Source: Candidatus Binatia bacterium
GTDB taxonomy: Bacteria; Desulfobacterota; Binatia; Bin18
Direction: 5' to 3'
NCBI GenBank assembly: GCA_951812575.1
Contig: OX638322.1
Coordinates: forward strand, 2,231,925 to 2,295,924
Length of the DNA: 64,000 nucleotides
Shown piece by piece: positions 7,393 to 16,532 of this stretch. The translations under genes and the position numbers were made by a program. The notes beneath the pieces were generated by a model that was not told where the DNA came from, made no database searches, and was given only the letters and a program-made list of their open reading frames with translations. Position 1 is the stretch's first letter; each line of letters opens with the position of its first letter.

Positions 7393-9660
7393 TCAGAATT
7401 TGACCCGCACCCCGCCAAAGGCACCGAACGGCTGCCCCGGCCCCATAAAGCGTTCGACGCCGGTCTCATCCACCGCATTTTCAAAATATGCGCCATAGCT
7501 TTCGTATTCCTCGTCAAAAATATTTTCGAGACGCAGGAAGATATCAAACGCCTTATAGCTGTACTCCACCATGGCGTTAGCCACAAAATACGGGTCCAGC
7601 CGACTGCGCTGATTGGCCTCGTCACCCCGCAGCCGTTGCCCATCCACATAGGCCCCGTCCAGGCTCAGCCGTAACTGAGAGCCGATAAGGAACTCGATGC
7701 CGCCATTGACCCGGTGCGGCGGGACCAGCGGCAGACGGTCTCCGTCACGGACCAGGGCGATACGCTCTTCATTGGCGAACGTAAACAGCTCAATCTCATC
7801 ACTAAATGTGGCATCCGTTACCGTGTAATTCAGAAACCAGTTGCCCCAGCTCCACACGCCGCGCAGCAGAAGTTCGATGCCCTGGCGACGGGTGGCGTCT
7901 ACATTCTGAAAAAATCCCAGCACGCGGCTTTCCGGCTCGTTCCGAAACAGGATGTCGTCTTTGAGGTCCGTCCGAAAGAAGGCCAGGGTCGCATCAATAT
8001 AGGGAGGCCAGGCCCAGCGGACGCCCGTCTCCCAGGTCTTGCCCTTGACCGCGTTTAGGGGTGGGTCGTCCACGATCGCGGTTGGCACCGGGCAGGGCGC
8101 TTCGGGGTTGGCACAGGTCAGCTCAATCGCGGTCGGTGCGCGGTAGCTCTCGCTATAGCCGGCGTACAGGCTCAGGTGCTCGGTAAAGGTATAGGTTGCT
8201 CCCACCGCGGGATTAAACCGATCAAAGGTGTGGTTGCCGCTGGCGTCCGTTCCCGCACCTTCGTCGTCATCATCGCCCACCTGCCCGGCGAGGCGGTCCT
8301 GAATGGTGAGATGGGTGACCTCATAACGGCCGGATACGGTCACTGTCAGCTTATCAATCGGTTCGGCGCTGATAGTAAAAAACGGGCCGCCGGCGTGGGT
8401 TTCGGTTTTAACATTGGTCTCCACCTCAAATGCGTCGGCCTCGCCCTCTACCAGGGCCTGGAGCAGAGCCAGCTCGTCATCACCGTAGTCATCGTGGTCG
8501 CCGTCGTCATCCCCATTATCATCGTCGTTCTCGCCCCGCTCGCCAATGAGATGGTCAAGCCGGGCTCCGGTATAGTCGCCGCCAAGCGTGACAGAGACCG
8601 GCCGCTCCCATACTGTTCCTTGATAGGCCAACTGGAGCGCGCCTCCCCAACCCTTCTGATTCGTGCGGGCGTCGACGTCTTCTTCGACATCCACGTTAAA
8701 CTGGTCCACATCCAACAGGCGGCCGTACAGATTGGCCGACAGCACGAAGCCCCGGCCCAGGTCGCGGGTGTACTGGCTGTTGAGAAACCACAGGTCGGGT
8801 TTGAAAATATCGGGATGGGTGAACACCGAAGAGCGGTCACGCTTGAGACGGCTTTCGGGCAGCGGGCCGTTGCCGGTCAACTTATTGTTCACATGGGTCA
8901 GGGAGAGAGAGAAATCATCGTGCGTCCCCAGATAGCCGACCTTGCCGAACAGATGGCCAACATGACTTTTTGAGAAATCCCGAAAACCGTCTTCGAGAAA
9001 GAGATTGCCCGACACAAAATAGTCGAACTTGCCGCGGCTGCCCCCGTGTTGCAGCAAGGTCCGATAGCGGGCGAAACTCCCGCCCCAGACCTCTGCGGTG
9101 GTCCCCGGATGGGTAAAGCCGCGCTTGGTTTGCATCACAATGGTCCCGCCGAGCGTATTCCGACCATAGACCGGGTTCGAGCCGGGGATGAGCTCCAGAC
9201 GATCAATGGCATCGGTGGGAATCAAGTCCCAGTTGACCTGGTCGGCCAAGGGCTCGTTGACGCGCACACCATCGACAAAAACGCTCAGCCCCGGCGGCGT
9301 CCCGATCAGAAAGGAACTGGTAAACCCCCGATAGCTAACGTCGGGCTGGAAGGGGTTGTTCTGAACATGATTCAGGTTCACCCCACCCAGGCTGCGGGAC
9401 AGGGTGTCGGTCAGGTTGAGCGCGCCGCGTCTTGTGATCTGCTCGCCGGTGATGGTCTGCACATTGGCCGGTACGTGTTCGCGCGCAACGGGAGAGCTCA
9501 TCAACGGCGTCGTGCCGCGCACTTCAATGTCCGGCAGGGCGACGGGCGGCGAAGACTGGCCTAGAACCGGCGTAGTTAACGCAAGACTCAGCGCAGCACT
9601 GCCAAAAATGTGCAGCAAGACCAGACAAATCCTTTGGCTTCGCAATAGGTTGTCCTCCAT
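7393..9660 (-). CDS. TonB-dependent outer-membrane receptor with acidic loops
   Basis: 755 residues from the ATG at 9660, which opens a signal peptide ending near residue 34 (TTPVLGQ). A plug domain (about 50-165) contains ITGEQITRRGALNLTDTL and VFVDGVRVNEP. A 22-strand-type barrel follows, ending in the aromatic C-terminus VRVKF expected for outer-membrane insertion. Two loops are unusual: an Asp-rich stretch near residues 373-396 (DDDNGDDDGDHDDYGDDE) and a second DDDDEG near 460. Such loops suggest a metal cation or metal-complex ligand, by inference only. An upstream extension of the frame is not used because it lacks a signal peptide. The gene lies 97 bp below the response-regulator gene on the same strand, so the two-component system may control it. 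Confidence 0.92.
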   Translation of the reverse strand: MEDNLLRSQRICLVLLHIFGSAALSLALTTPVLGQSSPPVALPDIEVRGTTPLMSSPVAREHVPANVQTITGEQITRRGALNLTDTLSRSLGGVNLNHVQNNPFQPDVSYRGFTSSFLIGTPPGLSVFVDGVRVNEPLADQVNWDLIPTDAIDRLELIPGSNPVYGRNTLGGTIVMQTKRGFTHPGTTAEVWGGSFARYRTLLQHGGSRGKFDYFVSGNLFLEDGFRDFSKSHVGHLFGKVGYLGTHDDFSLSLTHVNNKLTGNGPLPESRLKRDRSSVFTHPDIFKPDLWFLNSQYTRDLGRGFVLSANLYGRLLDVDQFNVDVEEDVDARTNQKGWGGALQLAYQGTVWERPVSVTLGGDYTGARLDHLIGERGENDDDNGDDDGDHDDYGDDELALLQALVEGEADAFEVETNVKTETHAGGPFFTISAEPIDKLTVTVSGRYEVTHLTIQDRLAGQVGDDDDEGAGTDASGNHTFDRFNPAVGATYTFTEHLSLYAGYSESYRAPTAIELTCANPEAPCPVPTAIVDDPPLNAVKGKTWETGVRWAWPPYIDATLAFFRTDLKDDILFRNEPESRVLGFFQNVDATRRQGIELLLRGVWSWGNWFLNYTVTDATFSDEIELFTFANEERIALVRDGDRLPLVPPHRVNGGIEFLIGSQLRLSLDGAYVDGQRLRGDEANQRSRLDPYFVANAMVEYSYKAFDIFLRLENIFDEEYESYGAYFENAVDETGVERFMGPGQPFGAFGGVRVKF

Positions 9661-9703
9661 ATCATCCGAAAGACACCTAGATAGCCGAATCCCACGCAAG
9701 AGC

Positions 9704-9740
9704 GGTATCCGGGAAAACCCTGAAAAGCCGTCGGGATACC
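9704..9740 (-). promoter_or_regulatory. Inverted repeat between response regulator and receptor genes
   Basis: GGTATCC (9704-9710) and GGATACC (9734-9740) form a perfect 7-bp inverted repeat with 23 bp between the arms, inside the 97-bp gap between the response-regulator stop and the TonB-receptor start. Its location fits an operator or an mRNA hairpin controlling the receptor. No NarL-type 7-2-7 heptamer pair is certain here. Confidence 0.35.
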
Positions 9741-9757
9741 CCTGAAAGCGGGCGAGC

Positions 9758-10426
9758 TTAGTGGTCGGGCGCGACCAGACCGGTCCGTACCGCATAGCGG
9801 ACCAGGCCGGCAATATGGCGAATGCCGAGCCGGTCCATAAGCTGGCTGCGATGGGTTTCGACGGTCTTGGTGCTGAGATGCAGCAGGCTGGCAATCTGCT
9901 TGGTGGTATGGCCTTCGGCAATCAGCTGGAGGATTTCGCGCTGGCGGACGGTCAAAGGATTTGGCGCAGGTTCGGACATGTCCTCGACCGCGTTGTTCAC
10001 GCGCTGCAAATAGCGGTCAACAACGTGTTTGGAGACGGCCGGACTGAGATAGGTTTCACCGCGGGCCACGGCCTGCACGGCCAATTCGAGTTCGGTCGTT
10101 GCCGCGTCTTTGAGCAGATAGCCGGCTGCCCCCACCTGTAGCGCCTGGCTGACGTACTCTTCGTTTTTGTGCATGGACAGCATAATCACCTGAACCCCAG
10201 GGCAGGTTTTCGTGATCTGTGCGGTCGCGTCCAAACCGTTGAGCCCCTGCATGGTCACATCCATGAAGACGATATCCGGTTGGTGCTCTTGAATGAGACG
10301 GAGGGCGTCCCGGCCGTCATTGGCTTCAGCTACCACTTCGACGTTGGGAACTTGTTCGAGCAGAGACCGAATCCCGGCGCGGACCAGGGTGTGGTCATCG
10401 GCCAGAAGAATACGAATGGGCTTCAC
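9758..10426 (-). CDS. NarL/FixJ-family response regulator
   Basis: 222 residues. The receiver domain (1-120) has the acidic pair D10/D11, phosphoacceptor D56 in VFMDV, the T/S position in MLSMH and conserved K106 in LLKDA. A LuxR/GerE helix-turn-helix follows (about 155-215) with LTVRQREILQLIAEGHTTKQIA and STKTVETHR. It is a DNA-binding transcriptional regulator phosphorylated by the histidine kinase encoded 14 bp upstream. The receptor gene immediately downstream is the best candidate target. Confidence 0.95.
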   Translation of the reverse strand: MKPIRILLADDHTLVRAGIRSLLEQVPNVEVVAEANDGRDALRLIQEHQPDIVFMDVTMQGLNGLDATAQITKTCPGVQVIMLSMHKNEEYVSQALQVGAAGYLLKDAATTELELAVQAVARGETYLSPAVSKHVVDRYLQRVNNAVEDMSEPAPNPLTVRQREILQLIAEGHTTKQIASLLHLSTKTVETHRSQLMDRLGIRHIAGLVRYAVRTGLVAPDH

Positions 10427-10440
10427 ACCAGGACTCCAGA

Positions 10441-11415
10441 TCAGAGGGGAAAGCGGACGCAGACCTCAGTGCCTCTATGCGGGGCTGACACAATGCTCAA
10501 CCTGCCCCCGGCCAGCTCGGCGCGCTCCTGCATACTCAATACGCCAATACTGCTCCCCTGGATAGCGGCTTCCCGCGCGTGTGTCACATTGAAACCGACT
10601 CCGTCGTCCTGAATCGTACAGTGCAGGCCATCAGCGTGGATACCGAGTTCAATCCTCACCTGTTGGGCATGGGCATGTCGAGCAATATTCGTCAGGGCTT
10701 CCTGGACGACTCGAAAACATGCGGTGGCAATATCAGGCGGAATGTCGCGGTCCACCACTCCATCGCTCTGAAAGGCGAAGGCAATCCCACTGCTCCGCGC
10801 GTGCCGGTCCGCATACCAGCGCAGCGTAGGGACAAGGCCCAGGTCGTCCAGCATGGACGGACGCAGGTCCAGCGCGACGTCCCGCACTTTTTCCAAAGTC
10901 TGATCCGTCAGGGCAAGACTCTCCTGTAAGTGGGCATTGGTCTCAGCCTCCGGGACCTTGTCCTGCACGAGCTGGAGATTCAGCTTGATCATGGTCAGGG
11001 TCTGGCCGACTTCGTCGTGCAGCTCGCGCGCAATACGCTGCCGTTCCTCCTCCTGCGACGCCTGAACTGTGCGGGACATGGTTTTGAGCGCGGCCTCGGT
11101 CTGTTTCCGCTCGGCGATTTCCTCGGACAGCGCGATATTCGTGGCTTCAAGTTCCTGGGTTCTCTCCTGCACCCGTTGTTGGAGCTCATCACGTGCCGTC
11201 TGGAGGGCGGTGATGAGTCGCTGTCCATAGTAGCCGATGACGGCGAATAAGCCCCACACCACCAGACGCAGGCGCACCTCTTCGGGCTCGGAAGTAAAGA
11301 CCTCGGCAAGGAAGTGACGCTGCTGCTCAAACAGCCACACGTCAACCGCTGCATCACACAGCCAGAACACGGTCCCCAGACCAATGCTCAGCCACAGCAG
11401 CCTGCGCTCTTTCAT
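10441..11415 (-). CDS. Membrane sensor histidine kinase (HisKA_3 type)
   Basis: 324 residues. Two transmembrane segments (about 6-29 and 48-67) enclose a very short periplasmic loop of roughly 20 residues, then a coiled coil (70-115), then the HisKA_3 dimerisation helix with RIARELHDEVGQT (phosphorylated H133). A HATPase_c domain follows with the N box (TNIARHAH) and G1 box (DDGVGFN). There is no PAS or GAF sensor domain, so it probably senses through the membrane segments, in the manner of intramembrane-sensing kinases. It pairs with the NarL-type regulator 14 bp downstream, and an amidohydrolase gene ends 58 bp upstream on the same strand. Confidence 0.95.
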   Translation of the reverse strand: MKERRLLWLSIGLGTVFWLCDAAVDVWLFEQQRHFLAEVFTSEPEEVRLRLVVWGLFAVIGYYGQRLITALQTARDELQQRVQERTQELEATNIALSEEIAERKQTEAALKTMSRTVQASQEEERQRIARELHDEVGQTLTMIKLNLQLVQDKVPEAETNAHLQESLALTDQTLEKVRDVALDLRPSMLDDLGLVPTLRWYADRHARSSGIAFAFQSDGVVDRDIPPDIATACFRVVQEALTNIARHAHAQQVRIELGIHADGLHCTIQDDGVGFNVTHAREAAIQGSSIGVLSMQERAELAGGRLSIVSAPHRGTEVCVRFPL

Positions 11416-11473
11416 GTACTGCCGGTCTCTATCACCGCCTCCGCACGGGCCCCCAGGTGGGGGCCCTCAACGC

Positions 11474-12583
11474 TTAGTCAATCCGATACACGCGCGCGGC
11501 GGTGTCGTGAATCAGCTTCCGGCGGTCGGCCTCGGACAGCTCGCTGAAGGTCGATTGGATGAACTCCTGCGAGCGCGGCCAGATGGCGGCCGTGTGTGGA
11601 TAGTCCGAAGACCACATGGCGTTGTCTGCCGCATAGCGGTGATAGCCATCGAGCAGGATGGGCTCCTCAATGAAGGTCGCGTACACCTGACGCTTCACAT
11701 AGTCGCTCGGCTTCATGCTCAACTCGACCGAGGAGAGCGGGCCGATCCGCCGGTGGGCAAAATCCATCCGCCACATGAAATACGGCATCCAGGCCACGTC
11801 GTTCTCGGCCGACACAATGGTGAGCTGGGGAAAACGCTCCAGCACGCCGCCGAGGACAAACACGGCAATCGAGCGCTCCACTTCGTGATGCAGCGTGGAG
11901 ACCTGGAGCGCCAGGTTATCGGCAAAGAAGTCAATGCCCATGCCCTTCCGGCCGGTCAGGATGTGTAAGGAAAGCGGCATGTTGAGATCCGAGGCGGCCG
12001 CCCAGAAGGGATCATAGTCGGTGTGACTGTACGGGCGATCATCCGGCGGCTCGGCCCAGATCATGGCGCCGCGCATGCCTTTTTTGGCGATGCGTTCGAG
12101 CTCCTGGGTGCCGGCCTGAATGTCTTCAAGCGTGATGAGGCCGAGCGGCAGGAGCCGCTTTGGATCATGGCTGCAATAATCGACCGCCCAGTCGTTATAG
12201 GCCCGAAAGCAGGCGTCCCGCAGCTCGATATTATCCAGGCCGTAGAGCGGCATGCCCATGGAGGTGTAGATCACCTCGGCCTCCAGACCGTCCCGCGTCT
12301 GGTCCTTGATGCGCGCGGCGGGGTCCCAGACGCTCGCCGGGGCAGCCTCAAAGCCCTTCCTGTTGTGTGCCGGCAGCTCTTCCGAAGGAACGCCGGCCCC
12401 AAAAAACCCGGCCACCGGTATCGGGTTGATGTTCTCGCACACAAAGAACTCGCCCTCTTTTCCGTTAAACCCCTTGACCGTGTGCGGAGCCTGATCCCGG
12501 AATTTTTTATCCAGGCGTTCTGCCCACATATTGGGCGGCTCTACAAAATGCGAATCTGCCGAAATCACTCCAGACTGTGCCAT
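11474..12583 (-). CDS. Amidohydrolase 2 family (ACMSD-like) metal-dependent hydrolase
   Basis: 369 residues, typical for the ACMSD-like amidohydrolase/decarboxylase family with a TIM-barrel fold. An early SADSHFVEPPNMW takes the place of the D-x-H metal motif, a central SLHILTG supplies a histidine, and WSSDYPHTA near 315-325 holds the catalytic Asp. Members hydrolyse or decarboxylate (often aromatic) substrates, and the specific substrate is not evident. The start (ATG at 12583) follows CCAAGGAGGGACACT in coding sense, a strong RBS. It is transcribed divergently from the D-aminoacylase-like gene at 12719. Confidence 0.9.
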   Translation of the reverse strand: MAQSGVISADSHFVEPPNMWAERLDKKFRDQAPHTVKGFNGKEGEFFVCENINPIPVAGFFGAGVPSEELPAHNRKGFEAAPASVWDPAARIKDQTRDGLEAEVIYTSMGMPLYGLDNIELRDACFRAYNDWAVDYCSHDPKRLLPLGLITLEDIQAGTQELERIAKKGMRGAMIWAEPPDDRPYSHTDYDPFWAAASDLNMPLSLHILTGRKGMGIDFFADNLALQVSTLHHEVERSIAVFVLGGVLERFPQLTIVSAENDVAWMPYFMWRMDFAHRRIGPLSSVELSMKPSDYVKRQVYATFIEEPILLDGYHRYAADNAMWSSDYPHTAAIWPRSQEFIQSTFSELSEADRRKLIHDTAARVYRID

Positions 12584-12718
12584 AGTGTCCCTCCTTGGCT
12601 GTCGTGAATGTCTCCCGAAACGAACAACGAACCAGACCCTCCGGTTAATCCGACTCCTTTCCCACTAGCACGCTTTGGGCGGTGGTCAAGAGGAACGGAA
12701 TGGTCTATATGAAGCGGC

Positions 12719-14431
12719 ATGCAATACGATCTCCTTATTAAAAACGGTACGGTGGTTGATGGTTCCGGGCTGCCTCGCTTTCAGGCTGACGTGGCAATCG
12801 CTGAGGGCAAAATTGCCGCCATTGGCAAAATTCGCGAGGGCGCCAAGGAAATCATCGATGCCGAGGGACATGTCGTCTCCCCCGGCTTTGTTGACGGCCA
12901 TACGCATATGGACGCCCAGGTATTTTGGGACCCGCTCGGAACATGTTCGTGCTGGCATGGCATTACCAGCGTGGTTATGGGCAACTGCGGCTTCTCGCTC
13001 GCCCCTTGCAGCGAAGAGGACAAACTGTTGGTGATGCGCAATCTGGAGCGGGCGGAAGATATTTCGCCCGAAGCCATGGAGGCCGGTATCAAGTGGAGTT
13101 GGACCACCTATCCGGAATACCTGGATGCGGTTGAACGCCTGCCCAAAGGCATTAATTATTCCGCCTATATCGGTCATTCCGCGCTGCGGACCTATGTCAT
13201 GGGTGAGCGAGCTTTTAGCGAAGAGGCGACTCCCGACGATCTCGAAGCTATGAAGCGTGAGGTTCGTAGCGCCATCCAGGCGGGCGCCGCCGGCTTTACT
13301 ACCTCACGCACGCGCAACCATCAGACACCCGACGGCCAACCGGTGGCGAGTCGGCTCGCCACCTGGGACGAGGTCCGCCACCTGGTCGGCGTGCTCGGCG
13401 AGCTGAATTCTGGGGTATTTGAGATTGCCGGTGAAGACACCGGACTCAACCCGGACCGGATTCAGGACTATTGTAACCGGCTCAAAGCCCTGGCCGTGGA
13501 TACGGGTGTGCCGGTCACGTTCGGCATGTTCAGCGCGCCCAAGGCCCCGGACTATTGGCGCCCGTTTTTTGCGCTGGCGGATGAAACCGCCGCAGCCGGC
13601 GGACGCATGTTCATTCAGGTCCACAGCCGGCCCATCAGCGTGTTGCAGTCGTTCGAGTCGGTCACCTCGTTTGACAAGCTGCCCGTCTGGCGCGACATCC
13701 GCAAACTGCCTCTGGCCGAACAGGAAGCGGCCTTGCGCAATCCCGACATGCGCCAAAAGCTGGTGCGGGCCGCCAATCAGCCGCCCGAAGAGGGGACGCG
13801 GGCGGTCGGCGCGGAAGCTCGTGCGGCGAATTTCAAATGGCTGTTCCCCATCATGGATAGGGCCGTGCCGCCGTATCAATCGGTGGCCGAGATTGCCGCC
13901 GAACGCAACCAGGACCCGGTGGAGACCTATATCGAGCTTGCCCTGGACAAGGGGCTGAAGCGCTTCTTCATGCAGCCGCTGACCAATACCCATGAGCCCA
14001 GCACCTTGGAGATGATGCAGCACCCTCGCTCGGTGATTACCTTCTCGGACTCGGGTGCCCATGTTTCACAGATCATGGATTCCTCTCTGCAAACCCATCT
14101 GTTGAGCCACTGGGTGCGTGAGCAAGAAGCCCTGACCCTGGAAGACGCGGTGCACCAACTCAGCTTCGTGCCGGCGTCCCATTGGAAGCTGGCCGGACGC
14201 GGTCTGCTGCGCGAGGGCTGGAACGCCGATGTCGTGATCTTTGATCCGCAAACGGTTGAACCGCAAGTGCCCGAGTTGACCCACGATCTTCCGGCCGGCG
14301 CCCGACGGCTCAAGCAAAAAGCCAACGGTTTTCTGGCGACCATTGTGAATGGCGAAGTCGTCCTGCGGAACAACGAGCACACCGGTGCCCTGCCGGGGCA
14401 GTTATTACGCGGTCCATTAGCCAGTCAGTAA
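12719..14431 (+). CDS. D-aminoacylase-like amidohydrolase (N-acyl-D-amino-acid deacylase family)
   Basis: 570 residues. N-terminal composite beta-sandwich, then the metal site GFVDGHTHMD (H61, H63) and the cysteine signature VVMGNCGF found in D-aminoacylases. A late SDSGAHVSQ supplies the catalytic aspartate, and the C-terminal strand (GRGLLREGWNADVVIFDP) is characteristic. The family hydrolyses N-acyl-D-amino acids or related amides in the cytoplasm. Many proteins annotated this way in environmental bacteria have unknown substrates, so I would not name one. A second member of the same family lies at 50448 and shares motifs and length. The RBS here is weak. Confidence 0.9.
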   Translation: MQYDLLIKNGTVVDGSGLPRFQADVAIAEGKIAAIGKIREGAKEIIDAEGHVVSPGFVDGHTHMDAQVFWDPLGTCSCWHGITSVVMGNCGFSLAPCSEEDKLLVMRNLERAEDISPEAMEAGIKWSWTTYPEYLDAVERLPKGINYSAYIGHSALRTYVMGERAFSEEATPDDLEAMKREVRSAIQAGAAGFTTSRTRNHQTPDGQPVASRLATWDEVRHLVGVLGELNSGVFEIAGEDTGLNPDRIQDYCNRLKALAVDTGVPVTFGMFSAPKAPDYWRPFFALADETAAAGGRMFIQVHSRPISVLQSFESVTSFDKLPVWRDIRKLPLAEQEAALRNPDMRQKLVRAANQPPEEGTRAVGAEARAANFKWLFPIMDRAVPPYQSVAEIAAERNQDPVETYIELALDKGLKRFFMQPLTNTHEPSTLEMMQHPRSVITFSDSGAHVSQIMDSSLQTHLLSHWVREQEALTLEDAVHQLSFVPASHWKLAGRGLLREGWNADVVIFDPQTVEPQVPELTHDLPAGARRLKQKANGFLATIVNGEVVLRNNEHTGALPGQLLRGPLASQ

Positions 14432-14444
14432 AAAATACCCGCTC

Positions 14445-14490
14445 TGTTTCCCTCTCCCGCTGGGAGAGGGGCAGGGTGAGGGTCTTCTCT
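14445..14490. repeat. CTCTCCC palindrome (dispersed element)
   Basis: TTTCCCTCTCCCGCTGGGAG followed by AGGGGCAGGGTGAGGG forms a hairpin (CCCTCTCCC paired with GGGAGAGGG) just downstream of the D-aminoacylase-like gene. Confidence 0.6.
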
Positions 14491-14591
14491 TCGAGTCCGA
14501 ACCGCTCGTAATCTCCCGCAACCGTGCTACCATTTGTCGTCCCCCTCCGGGAACCACCCGGAGATGGGCGGGACATTAAGGAGGGCTGCGC

Positions 14592-15425
14592 ATGGCTGAA
14601 GAGCGCACGGAATGGACAGAGGACGATTCTCAACTCTACCGCGAACTGGCGTCGATTGCCGTGCCGGCCCGGGATGAGCAGGTTGCGACACTTTTGAGTC
14701 TGCTGCCCTTTCAGCAGCAGGACGCGTTCCGCGCGGTTGAGCTTGGCTGCGGGGAAGGAGCCTTATCGTTTGCCGTGCTGGACTGCTTTCCAAACGCATC
14801 GGTGCTGGCCCTGGATGGGTCAGAAAGCATGCGCGAGCAGGCAAGCCGTCACCTCCAGCGCTTTGGAGAGCGCGTTCGGATTGCAGACTTTGATATGGCC
14901 TCGCCGGATTGGCTCGGTTCGCTGGATGAGAGCGACTGCGTCGTCTCCTCCCTGTGCGTGCACCATCTGAGCGGGCCGGAAAAACAATGGCTGTTTACAG
15001 AAATAGGTAAACGGATTTCAGACCGCGGTGCGGTCCTGCTTGCCGATATCGTCAAACCGCAACGGTCGGAAGCCTGGGTATCTTTTGGCGAAGGTTGGGA
15101 TCGGATTACGCAGTCGCTCTCAATCGAAAAGACGGGCTCCAGCCGGCTCTTTGAGAAATTCACCCAGGAAAAGTGGAATTACTTCCATACCCCCGATCCC
15201 TACGATAAACCCTCGCCGCTGTTCGAGCAGTTGACGTGGTTCAAACAAGCCGGCTTCGCTGTGGCGGACTGTTTTTGGCTCCAATCCGGACACGCCATTT
15301 ACGGCGGCTATAAATCACCGGGGGACGCGGGACCACCGCCTGCGCCCGCCAGCGTGTCCTTCGCCGTTGCCCTGACATCCGCCCGGACGGCTCTACAGGC
15401 CATAGAGCAGCGGGCCGGGGCGTAG
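14592..15425 (+). CDS. Class I SAM-dependent methyltransferase
   Basis: 277 residues. Rossmann-type methyltransferase with motif I AVELGCGEGALSFAVLDCF (about 48-66), an acidic strand end VLALDGSESM (about 75) and the post-II/IV region DCVVSSLCVHHL (about 117-128). The protein is soluble with no signal peptide. The start follows TAAGGAGGGCTGCGC, a good RBS. The acceptor substrate is unknown. It is co-directional with the Tat-exported LLM protein 26 bp downstream. Confidence 0.9.
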   Translation: MAEERTEWTEDDSQLYRELASIAVPARDEQVATLLSLLPFQQQDAFRAVELGCGEGALSFAVLDCFPNASVLALDGSESMREQASRHLQRFGERVRIADFDMASPDWLGSLDESDCVVSSLCVHHLSGPEKQWLFTEIGKRISDRGAVLLADIVKPQRSEAWVSFGEGWDRITQSLSIEKTGSSRLFEKFTQEKWNYFHTPDPYDKPSPLFEQLTWFKQAGFAVADCFWLQSGHAIYGGYKSPGDAGPPPAPASVSFAVALTSARTALQAIEQRAGA

Positions 15426-15451
15426 GCGCTCTCGAAAGGAGGCTCGCCGGT

Positions 15452-16531
15452 ATGCGCGACATCAGCCGTCGGAAGTTTCTGAAGGAAGCGGGTACGGTTG
15501 TCGCTGGGGTAGCAGGCTTACAGGCCGCTACCTCAACGCCGTCCGAAGCCGAGACACCGGTCGGCCAGGCAGCTCAGGAAGGCCCGGCGCCGGGGTGGCG
15601 CTTCGGTATCCAAATCGAGCCGCAGTTTGGCTTTACCTACGACGAAGTCGCCCAGATCGCAAAAGAGGCAGAACGGCTTGGTTTTTACGGCTTGTGGGCG
15701 TCGGACCATCTTTTTTGGGATGCCAGGTCTGAGCAGCGTAACTGTTTGGAGGCCTGGACCCTGCTGACCGCGCTCGCTCCGGTGACGACCCGGCTGAGGC
15801 TGGGAACGCTGGTCACGTGCAACTCGTACCGTCCGCCCAGCATCCTGGCAAAGATAGCATCCAGCCTCGATCATCTTAGCAACGGACGACTGGAATTTGG
15901 CATCGGAGCCGGCTGGAAGGAGCTTGAGTATCGGGCCTACGGGATTCCCTTTCCCTCAATTGGTACGCGTCTGGCTCAGCTCGAAGAGGCGGTGCAGGTG
16001 GTGCGCCTGTTGTGGACGCAGGAGCGGGCGTCTTTTCCTGGTACGCACTACCAGTTGCAGGAGGCGCTGTGCGCTCCCAAGCCCATGCAGCAACCGCCGC
16101 GAATCTGGATTGCCGGTGGTGGAGAGAAGGTCATGCTGCGCATCGTGGCCCAGCACGCCGATGGCTGGAACATCCTGCTGAGGTCTTCGGTAGAAACCGT
16201 GAAAAGAAAGACCGATATTCTGCGCCGGCACTGTGACGCGCTAAAGCGGGATTTCTCAGCGATTGAGAAGTCGCTGTTTCTGGCCGTGGTGCTGGCCGAA
16301 GATGAAAAAGAACTCAAACGGCGAGAGGCCGAGTCAGCCCAGGCATTGGGCGGGCGTGGATTGTGGGCGTCACGAGAGCTGGGAACGGCCGGGACGCCGG
16401 AGCGCCTGGCTGAAACCCTGCGGGGGTTGCAGGCGCTCGGCTTCCACCATTTCCAGATGGTGTTTCCCTATAAGCAGGAACAGGAGATGCTTCAGCGCTT
16501 TGCCGAGCTGGTGGTTCCTCAGTTGAGTTGA
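15452..16531 (+). CDS. Tat-exported LLM-class flavin/F420 oxidoreductase-like protein
   Basis: 359 residues. The N-terminus MRDISRRKFLKEAG followed by a short hydrophobic core is a twin-arginine signal (S-R-R-K-F-L-K). The rest is a luciferase-like monooxygenase TIM barrel: GFYGLWASDHLFW, LRLGTLVTCNSYRPP, LDHLSNGRLEFGIGAGW and PRIWIAGGGEKVML. Such enzymes use FMN or F420. Export by Tat implies folding with its cofactor in the cytoplasm before secretion, which is uncommon for this family. The lipoprotein gene begins 1 nt after the stop, so the two are probably coupled. A strong RBS (AAAGGAGG) precedes the start. Confidence 0.9.
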   Translation: MRDISRRKFLKEAGTVVAGVAGLQAATSTPSEAETPVGQAAQEGPAPGWRFGIQIEPQFGFTYDEVAQIAKEAERLGFYGLWASDHLFWDARSEQRNCLEAWTLLTALAPVTTRLRLGTLVTCNSYRPPSILAKIASSLDHLSNGRLEFGIGAGWKELEYRAYGIPFPSIGTRLAQLEEAVQVVRLLWTQERASFPGTHYQLQEALCAPKPMQQPPRIWIAGGGEKVMLRIVAQHADGWNILLRSSVETVKRKTDILRRHCDALKRDFSAIEKSLFLAVVLAEDEKELKRREAESAQALGGRGLWASRELGTAGTPERLAETLRGLQALGFHHFQMVFPYKQEQEMLQRFAELVVPQLS

Positions 16532-16532
16532 A

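Noticed and set aside
6086-7393. A 435-codon minus-strand open frame over the PhyH gene
   Set aside because: Antisense shadow of a well-defined PhyH protein; codon use and sequence show no family.
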